A stretch of 64,000 nucleotides of DNA, from positions 2,170,001 through 2,234,000 of the forward strand of contig NZ_JALJWH010000001.1 of the NCBI RefSeq assembly GCF_024168825.1, in the 5' to 3' direction. The notes under the pieces are model-generated. The model was not told where the DNA came from, searched no databases, and worked only from the letters and a program-made list of their open reading frames with translations. Each line of letters starts with the position of its first letter. Position 1 is the stretch's first letter. The stretch comes from Paenarthrobacter sp. A20 (GTDB lineage Bacteria > Actinomycetota > Actinomycetes > Actinomycetales > Micrococcaceae). Below are positions 1 through 8,566 of this stretch, piece after piece. A program made the translations under genes and the position numbers.

Positions 1-1
1 G

Positions 2-46
2 CGCTTCGGCCTGGACCAGTTACTGGGACGTCTTGCAGCCCGCTAA
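2..46 (+). CDS. C-terminal tail of an upstream gene, possibly mcrB (5' end outside window)
   Basis: Frame 2 reads RFGLDQLLGRLAAR and then stops with TAA at 44-46. Only 14 residues are present, so identity cannot be read from the sequence. The idea that it is the McrB GTPase subunit rests only on position: it ends where the mcrC frame opens, and mcrB normally sits directly upstream of mcrC with a short overlap. Confidence 0.4.
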   Translation, partial: RFGLDQLLGRLAAR

Positions 47-1325
47 AGCCATCCCACCCAGGCCGGGCCGGGCACCAGCCAGTGCTGGCCGGGCCGCGGC
101 GCCCCGGCACATCGTCATGGACGAGCTCTCCGGCGGCGTGGTGGACAAACTCGATCCCGAATCCGCAGCGTTCATCAATGCCAGCGGCCTGGCCAAAGCT
201 TCTCCCATGGGCATGGGCCTCTACAGGATCGAGCCAGTGGGCAAAGTGGGCTCCGTCCGCACCCCCACAGTTCAACTGGAAGTCCGGCCCAAGGACCGCC
301 TTGGCCTAAGCCGCCTGCTGTTCCTTCTGGGCTACGCCGGGGAACAGGGTTTCCGCGACCATGCGGTGGAGGCCGTGGAGCATCCGGACCTGTGGAGCGC
401 CTTGGCTGAGTCGCTGGCGCAGTTGGCGGACCGGGCCCTCAGCCGCGGCGTCCTGCAGGGCTACCTGACGGTGGAGGAATCGCTGCGGACCGTCAAAGGC
501 CGGATCCGGATTTCGGACCAGATCTCCCGCCGCCCCGGCATGATGGTGCCGCTGGAGGTGTCCTACGACGAATTCACCGAGGATATCGCCGAGAACCGTA
601 TTCTCCGTGCCGCGTTGGAGCGGATGGGAAAGGTGCCGGGGGTACGGCCCGACGTCCTGAGCCGTATCAGGCAGCTCAAGGGAAAGCTCGACGCCGTCAC
701 GCGGCTTCAGTCCGGAGCACCGCTGCCGCCGTGGCGGGCCAGCCGGATGAACCTCCGGTACCACCCTGTGCTGAGGCTGTCCGAAGTGATCCTGCGCAAT
801 GCCTCCGCCGAGGCGGGCGAGGGCAAGCAACAAACGGCGTCCTTCGTGGTGGATATGGCCCAGGTGTTCGAGGAGTTCGTGGGGACCGCGCTGCGCGGAG
901 CCATGAGCGCCCATCCCGGGGAGATGCGACTCCAATACGGGGCGCTCCTGAACGAGGCAGTCAATGACTCAGATCGCCTGACGGTCCGCCCCGACGCCGT
1001 GCACTTCCTTGGCGGCCGCCCCGTGGTGGTCTACGACTCCAAATACAAAGCAGCCTCCGACGCCGGGGCCTCGCTCAGTGCCGACCATTATCAGTTGCTG
1101 GCGTACTGCACCGCGCTCCGGGTCCCCACAGCGTGGCTTGTGTACGCCGGTGCCGGGGAAGTGAAGCTGCGGCGAATCCTCAACACGGACATCGATATCG
1201 TGGAGTACCCGCTGGACCTGTCGCTGCCGCCGTCGGAGATTCTTGCGGCGGTGGCGGACCTCGCTGAGCAATCGTGGGGTGAAGTAGTACGCCAGGCTGT
1301 GGCGGGCCGGTCGGCGTCGGACTAG
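33..1325 (+). CDS. mcrC: McrC-like subunit of a McrBC 5-methylcytosine restriction system
   Basis: This looks like the nuclease partner of the McrB GTPase, which cuts DNA carrying modified cytosine. The C-terminal half holds a PD-(D/E)xK-type site: RPDAVHFLGGRPVVVYDSKYK in two parts, with the Asp of RPDAV and the Asp and Lys of YDSKYK as the likely metal-binding residues. The N-terminal part (GKVGSVRTPTVQLEVRPKD) matches the beta-rich McrC start. Start is uncertain: TTG at 33 overlaps the upstream stop, and ATG at 117 (MDELSGG) also fits the family; neither has a clear ribosome site, and the proline/alanine-rich stretch between them may be non-coding. The likely McrB partner lies outside the window, so whether the system is complete cannot be judged. 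Confidence 0.85.
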   Translation: MQPAKAIPPRPGRAPASAGRAAAPRHIVMDELSGGVVDKLDPESAAFINASGLAKASPMGMGLYRIEPVGKVGSVRTPTVQLEVRPKDRLGLSRLLFLLGYAGEQGFRDHAVEAVEHPDLWSALAESLAQLADRALSRGVLQGYLTVEESLRTVKGRIRISDQISRRPGMMVPLEVSYDEFTEDIAENRILRAALERMGKVPGVRPDVLSRIRQLKGKLDAVTRLQSGAPLPPWRASRMNLRYHPVLRLSEVILRNASAEAGEGKQQTASFVVDMAQVFEEFVGTALRGAMSAHPGEMRLQYGALLNEAVNDSDRLTVRPDAVHFLGGRPVVVYDSKYKAASDAGASLSADHYQLLAYCTALRVPTAWLVYAGAGEVKLRRILNTDIDIVEYPLDLSLPPSEILAAVADLAEQSWGEVVRQAVAGRSASD

Positions 1326-1360
1326 CCTGAGACTTAAACCGTTGGCGACAAGGAGGCATC

Positions 1361-1600
1361 ATGGCCGGCAAGAAATCGTGGCGCGACATGAGTAAAGGTC
1401 AACGCATTTCAGTCGTGGTCAGCGGAGTGCTGAACCTGGCTCTGCTGGTGGCCGCGCAGCGCAGCATCGCCAAGACCCCGGACTCGAACATCAGGGGCAA
1501 GAAGGCCGTCTGGCGCGCAGTGTCCTTCATCAACTTCTTCGGCCCGGTCAGCTATTTCCTGTTCGGCCGCCGTCGGGATGCAGCAGGGTTGAACAGCTAA
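1361..1600 (+). CDS. Small two-segment membrane protein, phospholipase D N-terminal-like (PLDc_N)
   Basis: A 79-aa protein with two hydrophobic segments (about residues 16-36 and 49-68) and a basic C-terminal end. The pattern NFFGPVSYFLFGRRR after the second segment is typical of the short PLDc_N family, often found alone in actinobacteria. No catalytic HKD motif is present, so it is not a phospholipase; its role is unknown. An AAGGAGG ribosome site ends about 7 bases before the ATG. It converges with the histidine kinase gene, with two bases between the stops. Confidence 0.75.
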   Translation: MAGKKSWRDMSKGQRISVVVSGVLNLALLVAAQRSIAKTPDSNIRGKKAVWRAVSFINFFGPVSYFLFGRRRDAAGLNS

Positions 1601-1602
1601 GT

Positions 1603-3273
1603 TCAGGCGGGCATTTTCACCGTAAAGGTGGTGCCCCGTCCCGGTTCGCTGGTCAGGGTGATGGTGCCGCCGTGGGCTTCAACGATTGCCTTGCTGATGG
1701 GCAGCCCAAGGCCGACGCCGGGGATGGTGCTGTTACGGACGCCGCCGGCCCGGAAGAACTTGGTGAACGCCTCGGCCTGCTCCTCCTCATTCATGCCCAT
1801 CCCAGTGTCGGTGACCCGGCAGAACACGTAGTCTTCGTCCTCCCAGGCCGCTACTTCCACGTCGCCGCCGTCGGGGGAGTACTTGATCGCATTGGATACC
1901 AGGTTGTCCAGAACCTGGGCGATGCGGGAGGAATCAACGTGTGCTTCCAAGGCGTCGGGGAGGTCCATGGAAAGCCGAATGCCGGCTTTGGCAGCCCGGG
2001 GTTCGGCGGAGGTTACGCTGCCTCGCACCAGCTCTGCCACGTCCACTGCGTGGGGCTGGATGACAATCTGGCCGGATCTGACGGCCAGGAGGTCGGAGAC
2101 GAGGGTGAGGAGTCGTTCGGCGTTGCGCCGGACAATGTCGAGCTGTTTGCGGGACCGTGCATCCAGTACGTCGGGATCATCCAGGATCAGTTCCACGTAG
2201 CCCAGGATGGAGGTCAGCGGAGTCCGGAACTCGTGGGACACGTTGGCCACAAAGTCATCCTTGGCAGCAAGCGCGTTGACCAGGTCCGTCACGTCGCTGA
2301 AGACCACTACGGAACCGGCGAACTTCCCGTCGTCGTCCACCATGGGACGCGCGCTGGTGGTAAAGGCGCGCTGCTCCTGTCCTGCTCCGAGCCACACCAA
2401 CTGGTCAGTAAAGCGTTCACCGAGCACCGCACGCCGCACGGGGCGGCGGTCCGTGGGCAGCGGCGTGGTCCGGTCAGTATCAAACACCAGCAGCTGGGAT
2501 TCGTTGGGGTCCTCGTTGTCCGAGGGGGTTGCCAGGGTGTGGGTTTGGCGTTGGCGGCGGTTCATGAGGATGTCATGCCCGTTGCCGTCCACGGCCACGA
2601 CTCCCAGGGGCAAGGCCTCCATGACGGTGTTCAGGAGCCGTTCCTGCTTGGTGCTGACATCCAATGCTTCCTTGAGTGCCTCGTCCTTTTGCTCCATGGC
2701 GCGTTGCTGGCGCACCATGCTCAACGTCAGAACGCTGACGGAAACTCCGATCCCGAGAATCAGGATGGGGAAGAGCAGCGGTTTGGTCAGGGCCTGTTCG
2801 GTGACGTCACCACGGATAAACAAGGGGATCCACACGATACCCAACGGGCCGAGGAACGACAGGGCGATGGCCAACTTTGGATAAAGCCCCGACGCGCACA
2901 ACCAGATGACCGGCAAGACCACCAAAACGCTGACGCCGGTGAGTGCCTCCTGGCCGCCCTCGCGACCGAACGAGATCGACACCATGTCCAGGATGGGAAT
3001 GCTGAGGAAGCTGGCAAAGGGCAGCCGGTGCCACGGGACAATGACGCACAGCGCCAAAAGGAATGCCTGGCTGAGCAGGAATATCAGGAAGAGGGGGTTT
3101 TCCAGCGTGGCCGGGAAAAACAGCCACACCAGGATGGCCGAAATACAAACACAAACCGATAGGGGCAGCTGGCTGAGGACTACACGCATCCGCAGGGTAT
3201 GTTCGTGGAAGGAGCGTTGAAAAACCAAGAGTTTCTTCTTTTCACCAATATCCCAAGTCGAAGGGTGGGTCAT
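1603..3273 (-). CDS. Membrane sensor histidine kinase
   Basis: A 556-aa kinase. The N-terminal 190 residues hold about six hydrophobic segments with almost no exposed sensor loop, which suggests sensing in or near the membrane. A PAS-like region follows (about 210-330, ending in VVVFSDVTDLV). The HisKA H-box is NVSHEFRTPLTSILGY with phospho-accepting His347. The HATPase domain shows the N box (DNLVSNAIKYS), G1 (DTGMGM), F box (FTKFF) and G2 (GVGLGLPISKAIVEAHGG), so all catalytic boxes are intact. It is divergent from an OmpR-type response regulator across 99 bp and the two are very probably partners. The stimulus is unknown. Confidence 0.92.
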   Translation of the reverse strand: MTHPSTWDIGEKKKLLVFQRSFHEHTLRMRVVLSQLPLSVCVCISAILVWLFFPATLENPLFLIFLLSQAFLLALCVIVPWHRLPFASFLSIPILDMVSISFGREGGQEALTGVSVLVVLPVIWLCASGLYPKLAIALSFLGPLGIVWIPLFIRGDVTEQALTKPLLFPILILGIGVSVSVLTLSMVRQQRAMEQKDEALKEALDVSTKQERLLNTVMEALPLGVVAVDGNGHDILMNRRQRQTHTLATPSDNEDPNESQLLVFDTDRTTPLPTDRRPVRRAVLGERFTDQLVWLGAGQEQRAFTTSARPMVDDDGKFAGSVVVFSDVTDLVNALAAKDDFVANVSHEFRTPLTSILGYVELILDDPDVLDARSRKQLDIVRRNAERLLTLVSDLLAVRSGQIVIQPHAVDVAELVRGSVTSAEPRAAKAGIRLSMDLPDALEAHVDSSRIAQVLDNLVSNAIKYSPDGGDVEVAAWEDEDYVFCRVTDTGMGMNEEEQAEAFTKFFRAGGVRNSTIPGVGLGLPISKAIVEAHGGTITLTSEPGRGTTFTVKMPA

Positions 3274-3372
3274 GGCACATCCACCACGGATGCAGAAGAA
3301 AGTCGGTTCATGAGATCAGCCTAACCATAATGGATATACTTCTGAGGTTATCGAAGGGGCTGAGGGGCTGCG

Positions 3373-4113
3373 ATGAGTGAAGTACGTGTGGGGTTGGTCA
3401 TTGAAGATGACCAGGATATTCGGGAACTAGTACGTGTGGTCCTGTCCCAGGCGGGATTTGATGTGCACACTGCGTCCACGGGATCTGCAGGTGTGACGTC
3501 AGCCCGTGAACTGAACCCGGACGTCATTACCCTGGACCTGGGCCTGCCCGACATCGACGGCTTCGAAGTAGCACGCCAGATCCGCAAGTCCTCCGACGCC
3601 TACATCATTATGCTGACGGCACGCGCTGAGGAACTCGATACCCTCATGGGACTCGAAGCCGGTGGTGACGACTACCTGACCAAGCCGTTCCGACCCCGCG
3701 AACTGCGCGCCCGTGTCGAGGCCATGATGCGAAGGCCCCGCGCGTCGTCGGACACCAAAAACGTTCCGGAACAAGTGGACCCCGAGGTGAGCCACAACGG
3801 CTTGGCCGTCTCGGCCGGCTCCCGGACGGCGGTCCTCAATGGCGCCGAGCTGAAGCTCACCCGCACCGAATTCGACCTCCTGCTTGCCTTGCTGGAGACG
3901 GGACGGATTGTGCGGACCAAGGCAGACCTCGCCCGTCGCCTGCGCAACGAACCGTACGACGTCGGCAGTTACGTCAGCGACGCGGACGAACGTGCCGTTG
4001 AGGTGCACATGGGGAACCTGCGCAAGAAACTTGGCGACAGCATCCAGGCGCCCCGCTGGCTTGAGACGGTCCGCGGCGTCGGCTACCGGCTGGCTCCCGC
4101 GAACAACAACTAA
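3373..4113 (+). CDS. OmpR-family response regulator
   Basis: A 246-aa transcription factor with an N-terminal receiver domain (acidic pocket IEDD, phospho-acceptor Asp55 in ITLDLGLPD, conserved Lys in YLTKPFRP) and a C-terminal winged helix (about 140-245, ending RWLETVRGVGYRLAP). It probably receives phosphate from the divergent histidine kinase. Its stop overlaps the convergent ferredoxin stop by 4 bases, and the palindrome at 4133-4155 lies 20 bases past the stop and may terminate it. Confidence 0.93.
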   Translation: MSEVRVGLVIEDDQDIRELVRVVLSQAGFDVHTASTGSAGVTSARELNPDVITLDLGLPDIDGFEVARQIRKSSDAYIIMLTARAEELDTLMGLEAGGDDYLTKPFRPRELRARVEAMMRRPRASSDTKNVPEQVDPEVSHNGLAVSAGSRTAVLNGAELKLTRTEFDLLLALLETGRIVRTKADLARRLRNEPYDVGSYVSDADERAVEVHMGNLRKKLGDSIQAPRWLETVRGVGYRLAPANNN

Positions 4114-4430
4114 GCAACCCGCAGGGGCTCCGCCGCGATCACCGGGTGATCGCGGCCCAGGTTGCCCAAACCGTTCGCGCCCTGCGGCGAGCCCAGTTCC
4201 TCGAAGAACTCCACGTTGGCCCTAACGTAGTCGGCCCATTCATCCGGGACATCGTCCGCGTAGTAGATCGCCTCAACGGGGCACACAGGATCGCATGCCC
4301 CGCAGTCCACACATTCAGACGGGTGGATATAGAGCGAGCGTTCGCCCTCGTAGATGCAGTCCACGGGGCATTCCTCGATGCACGCTTTGTCCTTGACATC
4401 AACGCAGGGCTGGGCGATCACGTAGCTCAT
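4110..4430 (-). CDS. fdxA: Seven-iron ferredoxin (3Fe-4S plus 4Fe-4S)
   Basis: A 106-aa cytoplasmic electron carrier. Nine cysteines fit the 7Fe pattern: Cys9, Cys17 and Cys50 for the 3Fe-4S cluster and Cys21, Cys40, Cys43 and Cys46 for the 4Fe-4S cluster, with Cys25 as the usual extra cysteine. The order QPCVDVKDKACIEECPVDC then CVDCGACDPVCPVEA is standard for actinobacterial FdxA. It lies 6 bases downstream of the aldehyde dehydrogenase gene on the same strand and may share its transcript. Its last codons lie inside a 23-bp palindrome. Confidence 0.95.
   Translation of the reverse strand: MSYVIAQPCVDVKDKACIEECPVDCIYEGERSLYIHPSECVDCGACDPVCPVEAIYYADDVPDEWADYVRANVEFFEELGSPQGANGLGNLGRDHPVIAAEPLRVA
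4133..4155. terminator. Palindrome inside the fdxA 3' coding end; possible terminator for the response regulator
   Basis: CCGCGATCACC, one central G, then GGTGATCGCGG: perfect 11-bp arms. It codes for part of the ferredoxin tail while sitting 20 bases downstream of the convergent response-regulator stop. No T-run follows, so terminator function is inferred from position only. Confidence 0.45.
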
Positions 4431-4436
4431 GGCTCG

Positions 4437-5930
4437 CTACACACCCGTGTAGACGGTCTTGCCCCACGTGTAGAAGTCCAGGGCGGACCTGCCTTGCTCA
4501 CGGAAGGTATTTGTTGAGGAGTCCTTCACGCCGCCGAAAGGCACGTTGAGGTCCAGCCCCGCGGTGGGGCGGTTGACCTTGACCACGCCGGCCTGCGCCC
4601 GTGCGGCAAAGTCCGTCGCGAGGGCCAGTGAGTCCGTGCAGATGCCGGCGGTGAGGCCATAGCGGGAATCGTTGATGGCAGCGAGGCCGGCCTCGTAATC
4701 GGGCACCTCAAGTACTGCAACCACGGGACCGAAAATTTCTTCGGTGACCGCGGCGTCGTCGAATGCCAGGTCAGCCAGAACCGCGGCCGGGAAGAACAGC
4801 GGACCGTTCGGGTCGCCGTCGTGGCTTCCGTGCAGGAGCGTTGCGCCGCGTTCGACGGCGGTACGCACCGCGGCCTGGTCCTGTTCGAATTGCTGCCTGC
4901 TCACCACGGCGCCCATCCGGGCATCCGGGTCAAGACCGTCTCCGGTGCTGTATGCAGCGGCCTCCTGGACCAGTGCGTCCAGGAACGCAGCGCGGATTCC
5001 CGGCGTCACGTACACGCGCGAGGTTGCCGTGCAGGCTTGTCCCGTCAGGCCGAAAGCACCTGCCGCCACCACCTGGGCAGCCTTGCGGGCATCGGCGTCG
5101 TCGAGGACCAGGACACCGTTCTTGCCGCCCATTTCCAGCTGGACCCGGGCACGGCGGCCGTTCAGGATCTCCTGCAGTCCGAGGCCCACATTGGTGGAGC
5201 CCGTGAAGGACATTCCGGCGATGCGCGGATCCCGGGCCAGGGCATCACCCACCACGCGGCCCTTTCCGTGCACCACGTTGAACACGCCCGCGGGCAGTCC
5301 GGCGTCCTGGAGTGCACGGGCCAGGTGGGTTGCCGACAACGGCGTGAGTTCAGCCGGCTTGATGACCACGGTGTTCCCGCTGATCAGGGCCGGGGCTGTC
5401 TTCCATGCCGGGATGGCGATGGGGAAGTTCCACGGGGTAATGAGGCCGATGACGCCCAGCGGCTCGCGGCGTGTGGTGATGGTGGTGTCCGGCAATCCGC
5501 TGGGCAGCACCTCACCGGTGGCGGCCCAGCCGAGGGAGCCGAAGAAACGGAGGACGTCAGAGGCCCGCTTGACCTCGCCTTTGGCCTCGGCCAGGGTTTT
5601 GCCTTCTTCACGGACCAGGTCCTCGGCGATGGCAGCCTGGCGTTCGATCAACAGGTTGCCGGCAGCGATGAGGATGGCGCCCCGCGACGGTGCGGGCATG
5701 GCAGCCCAGCCCGGCTGGGCTGCTGCGGCTGCCGTGACGGCGGCGTCAAGGTCCCCGGCAGTACCGCTGGGAGAGAGTGCGGCGAGCTCTTCCGGACGGG
5801 CCGGGTTCATCCGCTGGGTGTCGCCTTCGCCCAGCCATTGGCCGTTGATGAGGTGTTGTGCGGTGATGCTGGAGTGTTGTCCGGGGTTGGTATTCACGGC
5901 AAGGGTGGTTTCCAGGGCTGTGGACGTCAT
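4437..5930 (-). CDS. NAD(P)-dependent aldehyde dehydrogenase
   Basis: A 497-aa member of the aldehyde dehydrogenase superfamily, which oxidises an aldehyde to an acid. Visible landmarks are the cofactor motif ITPWNFP (about 164), the Gly motif SFTGSTNVG (241-249), the general-base Glu266 in LEMGGKN and the nucleophile Cys300 in GQACTATSRVYV. It resembles the semialdehyde dehydrogenases that act after DapA-like lyases in sugar-acid breakdown (2,5-dioxovalerate dehydrogenase type), but sequence alone does not fix the substrate. It is the last enzyme gene of the minus-strand catabolic cluster, 25 bases after the SDR gene. Confidence 0.88.
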   Translation of the reverse strand: MTSTALETTLAVNTNPGQHSSITAQHLINGQWLGEGDTQRMNPARPEELAALSPSGTAGDLDAAVTAAAAAQPGWAAMPAPSRGAILIAAGNLLIERQAAIAEDLVREEGKTLAEAKGEVKRASDVLRFFGSLGWAATGEVLPSGLPDTTITTRREPLGVIGLITPWNFPIAIPAWKTAPALISGNTVVIKPAELTPLSATHLARALQDAGLPAGVFNVVHGKGRVVGDALARDPRIAGMSFTGSTNVGLGLQEILNGRRARVQLEMGGKNGVLVLDDADARKAAQVVAAGAFGLTGQACTATSRVYVTPGIRAAFLDALVQEAAAYSTGDGLDPDARMGAVVSRQQFEQDQAAVRTAVERGATLLHGSHDGDPNGPLFFPAAVLADLAFDDAAVTEEIFGPVVAVLEVPDYEAGLAAINDSRYGLTAGICTDSLALATDFAARAQAGVVKVNRPTAGLDLNVPFGGVKDSSTNTFREQGRSALDFYTWGKTVYTGV

Positions 5931-5955
5931 GGCGTTTCCTTTGAAAGTAGTGGGG

Positions 5956-6768
5956 TTAGAGGCTGCGGATCAGTCCGCCGTCGCACCTGAGCGCGACTCC
6001 GGTGATGTACGACGCCGGCGCGCTGCACAGGAACGCGGCGGCCGCACCGAACTCGGCGGGTTCTCCATAGCGGCGTGCAGGGATGGTCTTGCGGGATTCG
6101 AGCTGGATGTCTTCCATGGTGGTGCCGCGTCGTTTGGCGGCGGCTTGGTCCAGCTGGGTGACACGATCCGTGGCGATCCGGCCGGGCAGCAGCAGGTTCA
6201 CGGTGACTTCATCCAACGCCACTTCAGCGGCGAGCGTCTTGAGGTACCCGGCCAGGGCAGCGCGTCCGGTGTTGGAGACGGCGAGGTTGGGCAGCGGAGC
6301 GACGACGCCGCTGGATCCGATGGCCAGGATGCGGCCCCAACGCCGTTCCCGCATCCCCGGAAGGACGTGCGATACCAAGGCGTGATGGGGTTTGACCAGG
6401 AGATCGAAGGCCGCGGCGATGTCGTCCGAACTCAAGGTCGCGGCGGCGCCGGGCTTGGGGCCGGGACCGTTGAGGACCAGGATGTCGATGGGTCCCAAGT
6501 CCGCCACGGTCTGTTCAATGGCGGACTCGATGCCTTCGGCAGTGGTGAGGTCGGCCTCGATGGCGACGGCGTCAAAACCGCTGGTACCCAGTGAGCCAGT
6601 CCCGTACGCAGCCTGCAGTTCCCCGACGATCTCCTTGGCGCGGTCCCTGCGGCGGCCAACGATCGCCACCCGTACTCCCTCGGCAGCCAAGGCACGCGCC
6701 ACGGCCAGGCCCAGCCCACCCGTGGACGCAGCAATCAACGCGGTCTTGCCGGCAATTCCCAGGTCCAT
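5956..6768 (-). CDS. SDR-family oxidoreductase with a non-canonical active site
   Basis: A 270-aa Rossmann-fold protein starting MDLGIAGKTALI. The cofactor loop is ASTGGLGLAVA and the RRRDR stretch after the second strand suggests NADP preference. The usual YxxxK is replaced by SNTGR (in LAVSNTGRAALAG), so the catalytic Tyr is absent and Lys is Arg; the preceding Ser of GSSGVV is present. Several FabG-like proteins share this SN-R pattern, so it may be a real subgroup. The start is set by the ATG that overlaps the upstream lyase stop by one base (TGATG) with GGGGAG ahead of it. It may use a cluster metabolite, reaction unknown. Confidence 0.85.
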   Translation of the reverse strand: MDLGIAGKTALIAASTGGLGLAVARALAAEGVRVAIVGRRRDRAKEIVGELQAAYGTGSLGTSGFDAVAIEADLTTAEGIESAIEQTVADLGPIDILVLNGPGPKPGAAATLSSDDIAAAFDLLVKPHHALVSHVLPGMRERRWGRILAIGSSGVVAPLPNLAVSNTGRAALAGYLKTLAAEVALDEVTVNLLLPGRIATDRVTQLDQAAAKRRGTTMEDIQLESRKTIPARRYGEPAEFGAAAAFLCSAPASYITGVALRCDGGLIRSL

Positions 6769-7712
6769 CAGAAGCTCCCCACTGTTGTTTTCGCGGTCTC
6801 CAGCGCCGACGCTGCTTCGCCCAGGTGCGTCCCCATGCTGGTCCGCAGGTTCTCGGGGAAGCCCGCCGCTGGCGCCCGGACGCCCGGGTCCTTGATGAGG
6901 CCGCGTTCGCGCAGGCATTCCTTGCGGATGGCCAACGCCACCTTGGCCTGCTGCTCAAAGTTGATCAGCGGCAGGTAGGGCAGCAACTCGCGTTGGGCGG
7001 CCTCGTAGCCGTCCTCTTGCCACGCCCGTACACAGGCGATCAAGGCTTCGGGGTAGGAGAACCCCGTCATGGCGCCGGCCGCACCGGCCATGAGTTCGTC
7101 CAGCAGGCCCTGCCCGCCAAGACCACCAAAGATGGAAACGCCGACGGCGGCACTCAGCTCCGCGATCGCGACGCTGGTGGGCGGCGCTTCGGCCTTAACG
7201 GCGATCACGTACTCGCAGGCGTTGACCACGGAGATCAGCGCGGACGTCGCGATGCTGACACCGCTGGCCAGTGGGTAATCCTGCAGGACCACCTTGGCGC
7301 CGGTAGCACGGTGAATGGCCTCCAGATGGTCAATCACCGTCCCAGCTTTGGCAGAGTTGGCCTGAACCATCACGGCCCCGAGCCGGCTGCCGGCCACTTC
7401 CTGGGCTGCAAGTACTTCCTCGATGGCAGTGCGGGTGGCCAGGGCGGTCACGCCAACGACCAAAGGGAGCGAGGTGCATTCGACCACGGTTTCCAGGACA
7501 TCCCGGCGCTCCTCGGCCGTGAGCGCGGCTGCTTCGCCGAAGACGCCCAGGACGGTGAGCCCGGTGGCGCCGATGGCTTCGTAGTGCTCCACAAGCCCGG
7601 CCAGACTGTCCAGGTCAACGTCCAGTGTGCTGCCTTGGAACGGTGTGGCTACGACGCCCCACACGCCTGCAGGCAGGGATTCTCTGTTTTTGGGCGCAAA
7701 GGATTGCGTCAT
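6768..7712 (-). CDS. DapA-family lyase/aldolase or dehydratase
   Basis: A 314-aa TIM-barrel protein of the dihydrodipicolinate synthase/N-acetylneuraminate lyase family. The Schiff-base Lys is probably Lys173 (VIAVKAEAPP) and the partner Tyr is Tyr146 in LQDYPLASG. The GVFGEAAALTAEERRDVLE segment matches the family, with FGEAAAL in place of the usual G(T)TGE-(FS)-L signature, so the substrate is unlikely to be aspartate semialdehyde. The family also makes sugar-acid dehydratases and aldolases that feed a semialdehyde dehydrogenase, which fits the downstream gene. It is followed by the SDR gene with a one-base overlap. Confidence 0.85.
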   Translation of the reverse strand: MTQSFAPKNRESLPAGVWGVVATPFQGSTLDVDLDSLAGLVEHYEAIGATGLTVLGVFGEAAALTAEERRDVLETVVECTSLPLVVGVTALATRTAIEEVLAAQEVAGSRLGAVMVQANSAKAGTVIDHLEAIHRATGAKVVLQDYPLASGVSIATSALISVVNACEYVIAVKAEAPPTSVAIAELSAAVGVSIFGGLGGQGLLDELMAGAAGAMTGFSYPEALIACVRAWQEDGYEAAQRELLPYLPLINFEQQAKVALAIRKECLRERGLIKDPGVRAPAAGFPENLRTSMGTHLGEAASALETAKTTVGSF

Positions 7713-7759
7713 GGTTGGTTCCTTTCAGTGCAAACCGCAAAATACGGGAAGGCGGATTA

Positions 7760-8566
7760 CTAGCGGCCCGGCCAGACAGGCGGGCGTTTTTCCTGGAAAG
7801 CGCGGACGCCTTCGGCTGAGTCTTCGCTGTCCAAGGCAGCCATGAGGGCTGGCAGGCGAAGGCCACGGGCCTCCTTGGCCGTGAGGTGGGTGGTCTGCGT
7901 GACCATCTGCTTCACTGCCCGGACCGACGTGGGGGCGCAGGCAACGATCTGGTCCACCCAGCGCTGCACCGCGGCGTCCAGCTCTTCAGCCGGAACCACC
8001 TCGTTGACCAGGCCCATGGAGTGCATTTCCGCGGCGTCGGCTTTGCGACCGGTCAGCAGCATGCCCATGGCCTGCGTGTGCGGGATCCGCCGCACCAACT
8101 GGTGGATGCCGCCGTCGAGCGCCAACCGCCCCACGCGAGGCTCGGTCAGGCCGAACTTTGCGGTATCGGCCGCCACCACGATGTCTGCGCCGAGCACCAT
8201 CTCCATGCCGCCGCCCAGGGCGTAGCCGTTGACTCGGGCGATCACCGGGATATCGAGGGTGGTGCGCAGGCTCAGGCCGCCGAAGCCGTTGGGATCCAGG
8301 CCGGCCCAGTATTCAAGGCCCGTCTTGTCCACGGCGGAGGCAGACATGTCCGCGCCCACCGAGAAGGCACGGGATCCGGCGCCCGTGATCACGACGACAC
8401 GCACTGATGGATCGTTCTCCAGCTGGTCCCAGATCCCGTTGAGCCGGGCTTGGGCGGTGGCATCGACGGCGTTGAGGACATGCTGGCGATCGATGACCAC
8501 CGTTGCCACGTGGTTCTCAATGGTCAGGGTCACGGTGTCAACGCGGGACTCCACAACAGCCGTCAC
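7760..8566 (-). CDS. Enoyl-CoA hydratase/isomerase (crotonase family)
   Basis: A 268-aa crotonase-fold protein that acts on acyl-CoA thioesters. The first oxyanion-hole segment is AFSVGADMSA and the second is NGYALGGGMEMVLGAD. Acidic residues lie at the expected places (ME in GGGMEM and E in GLTEPRVG). The overall pattern is closest to the CaiD/crotonobetainyl-CoA hydratase group. It overlaps the CoA-transferase stop by 4 bases, so the transferase probably makes its CoA substrate. This pair resembles carnitine-type CoA chemistry, but the rest of the cluster does not prove that. Confidence 0.9.
   Translation of the reverse strand: MTAVVESRVDTVTLTIENHVATVVIDRQHVLNAVDATAQARLNGIWDQLENDPSVRVVVITGAGSRAFSVGADMSASAVDKTGLEYWAGLDPNGFGGLSLRTTLDIPVIARVNGYALGGGMEMVLGADIVVAADTAKFGLTEPRVGRLALDGGIHQLVRRIPHTQAMGMLLTGRKADAAEMHSMGLVNEVVPAEELDAAVQRWVDQIVACAPTSVRAVKQMVTQTTHLTAKEARGLRLPALMAALDSEDSAEGVRAFQEKRPPVWPGR

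Noticed and set aside
1672..3162. Long plus-strand frame of 496 codons
   Set aside because: It is antisense to the histidine kinase, whose catalytic boxes are all intact; the frame has no recognisable domain.
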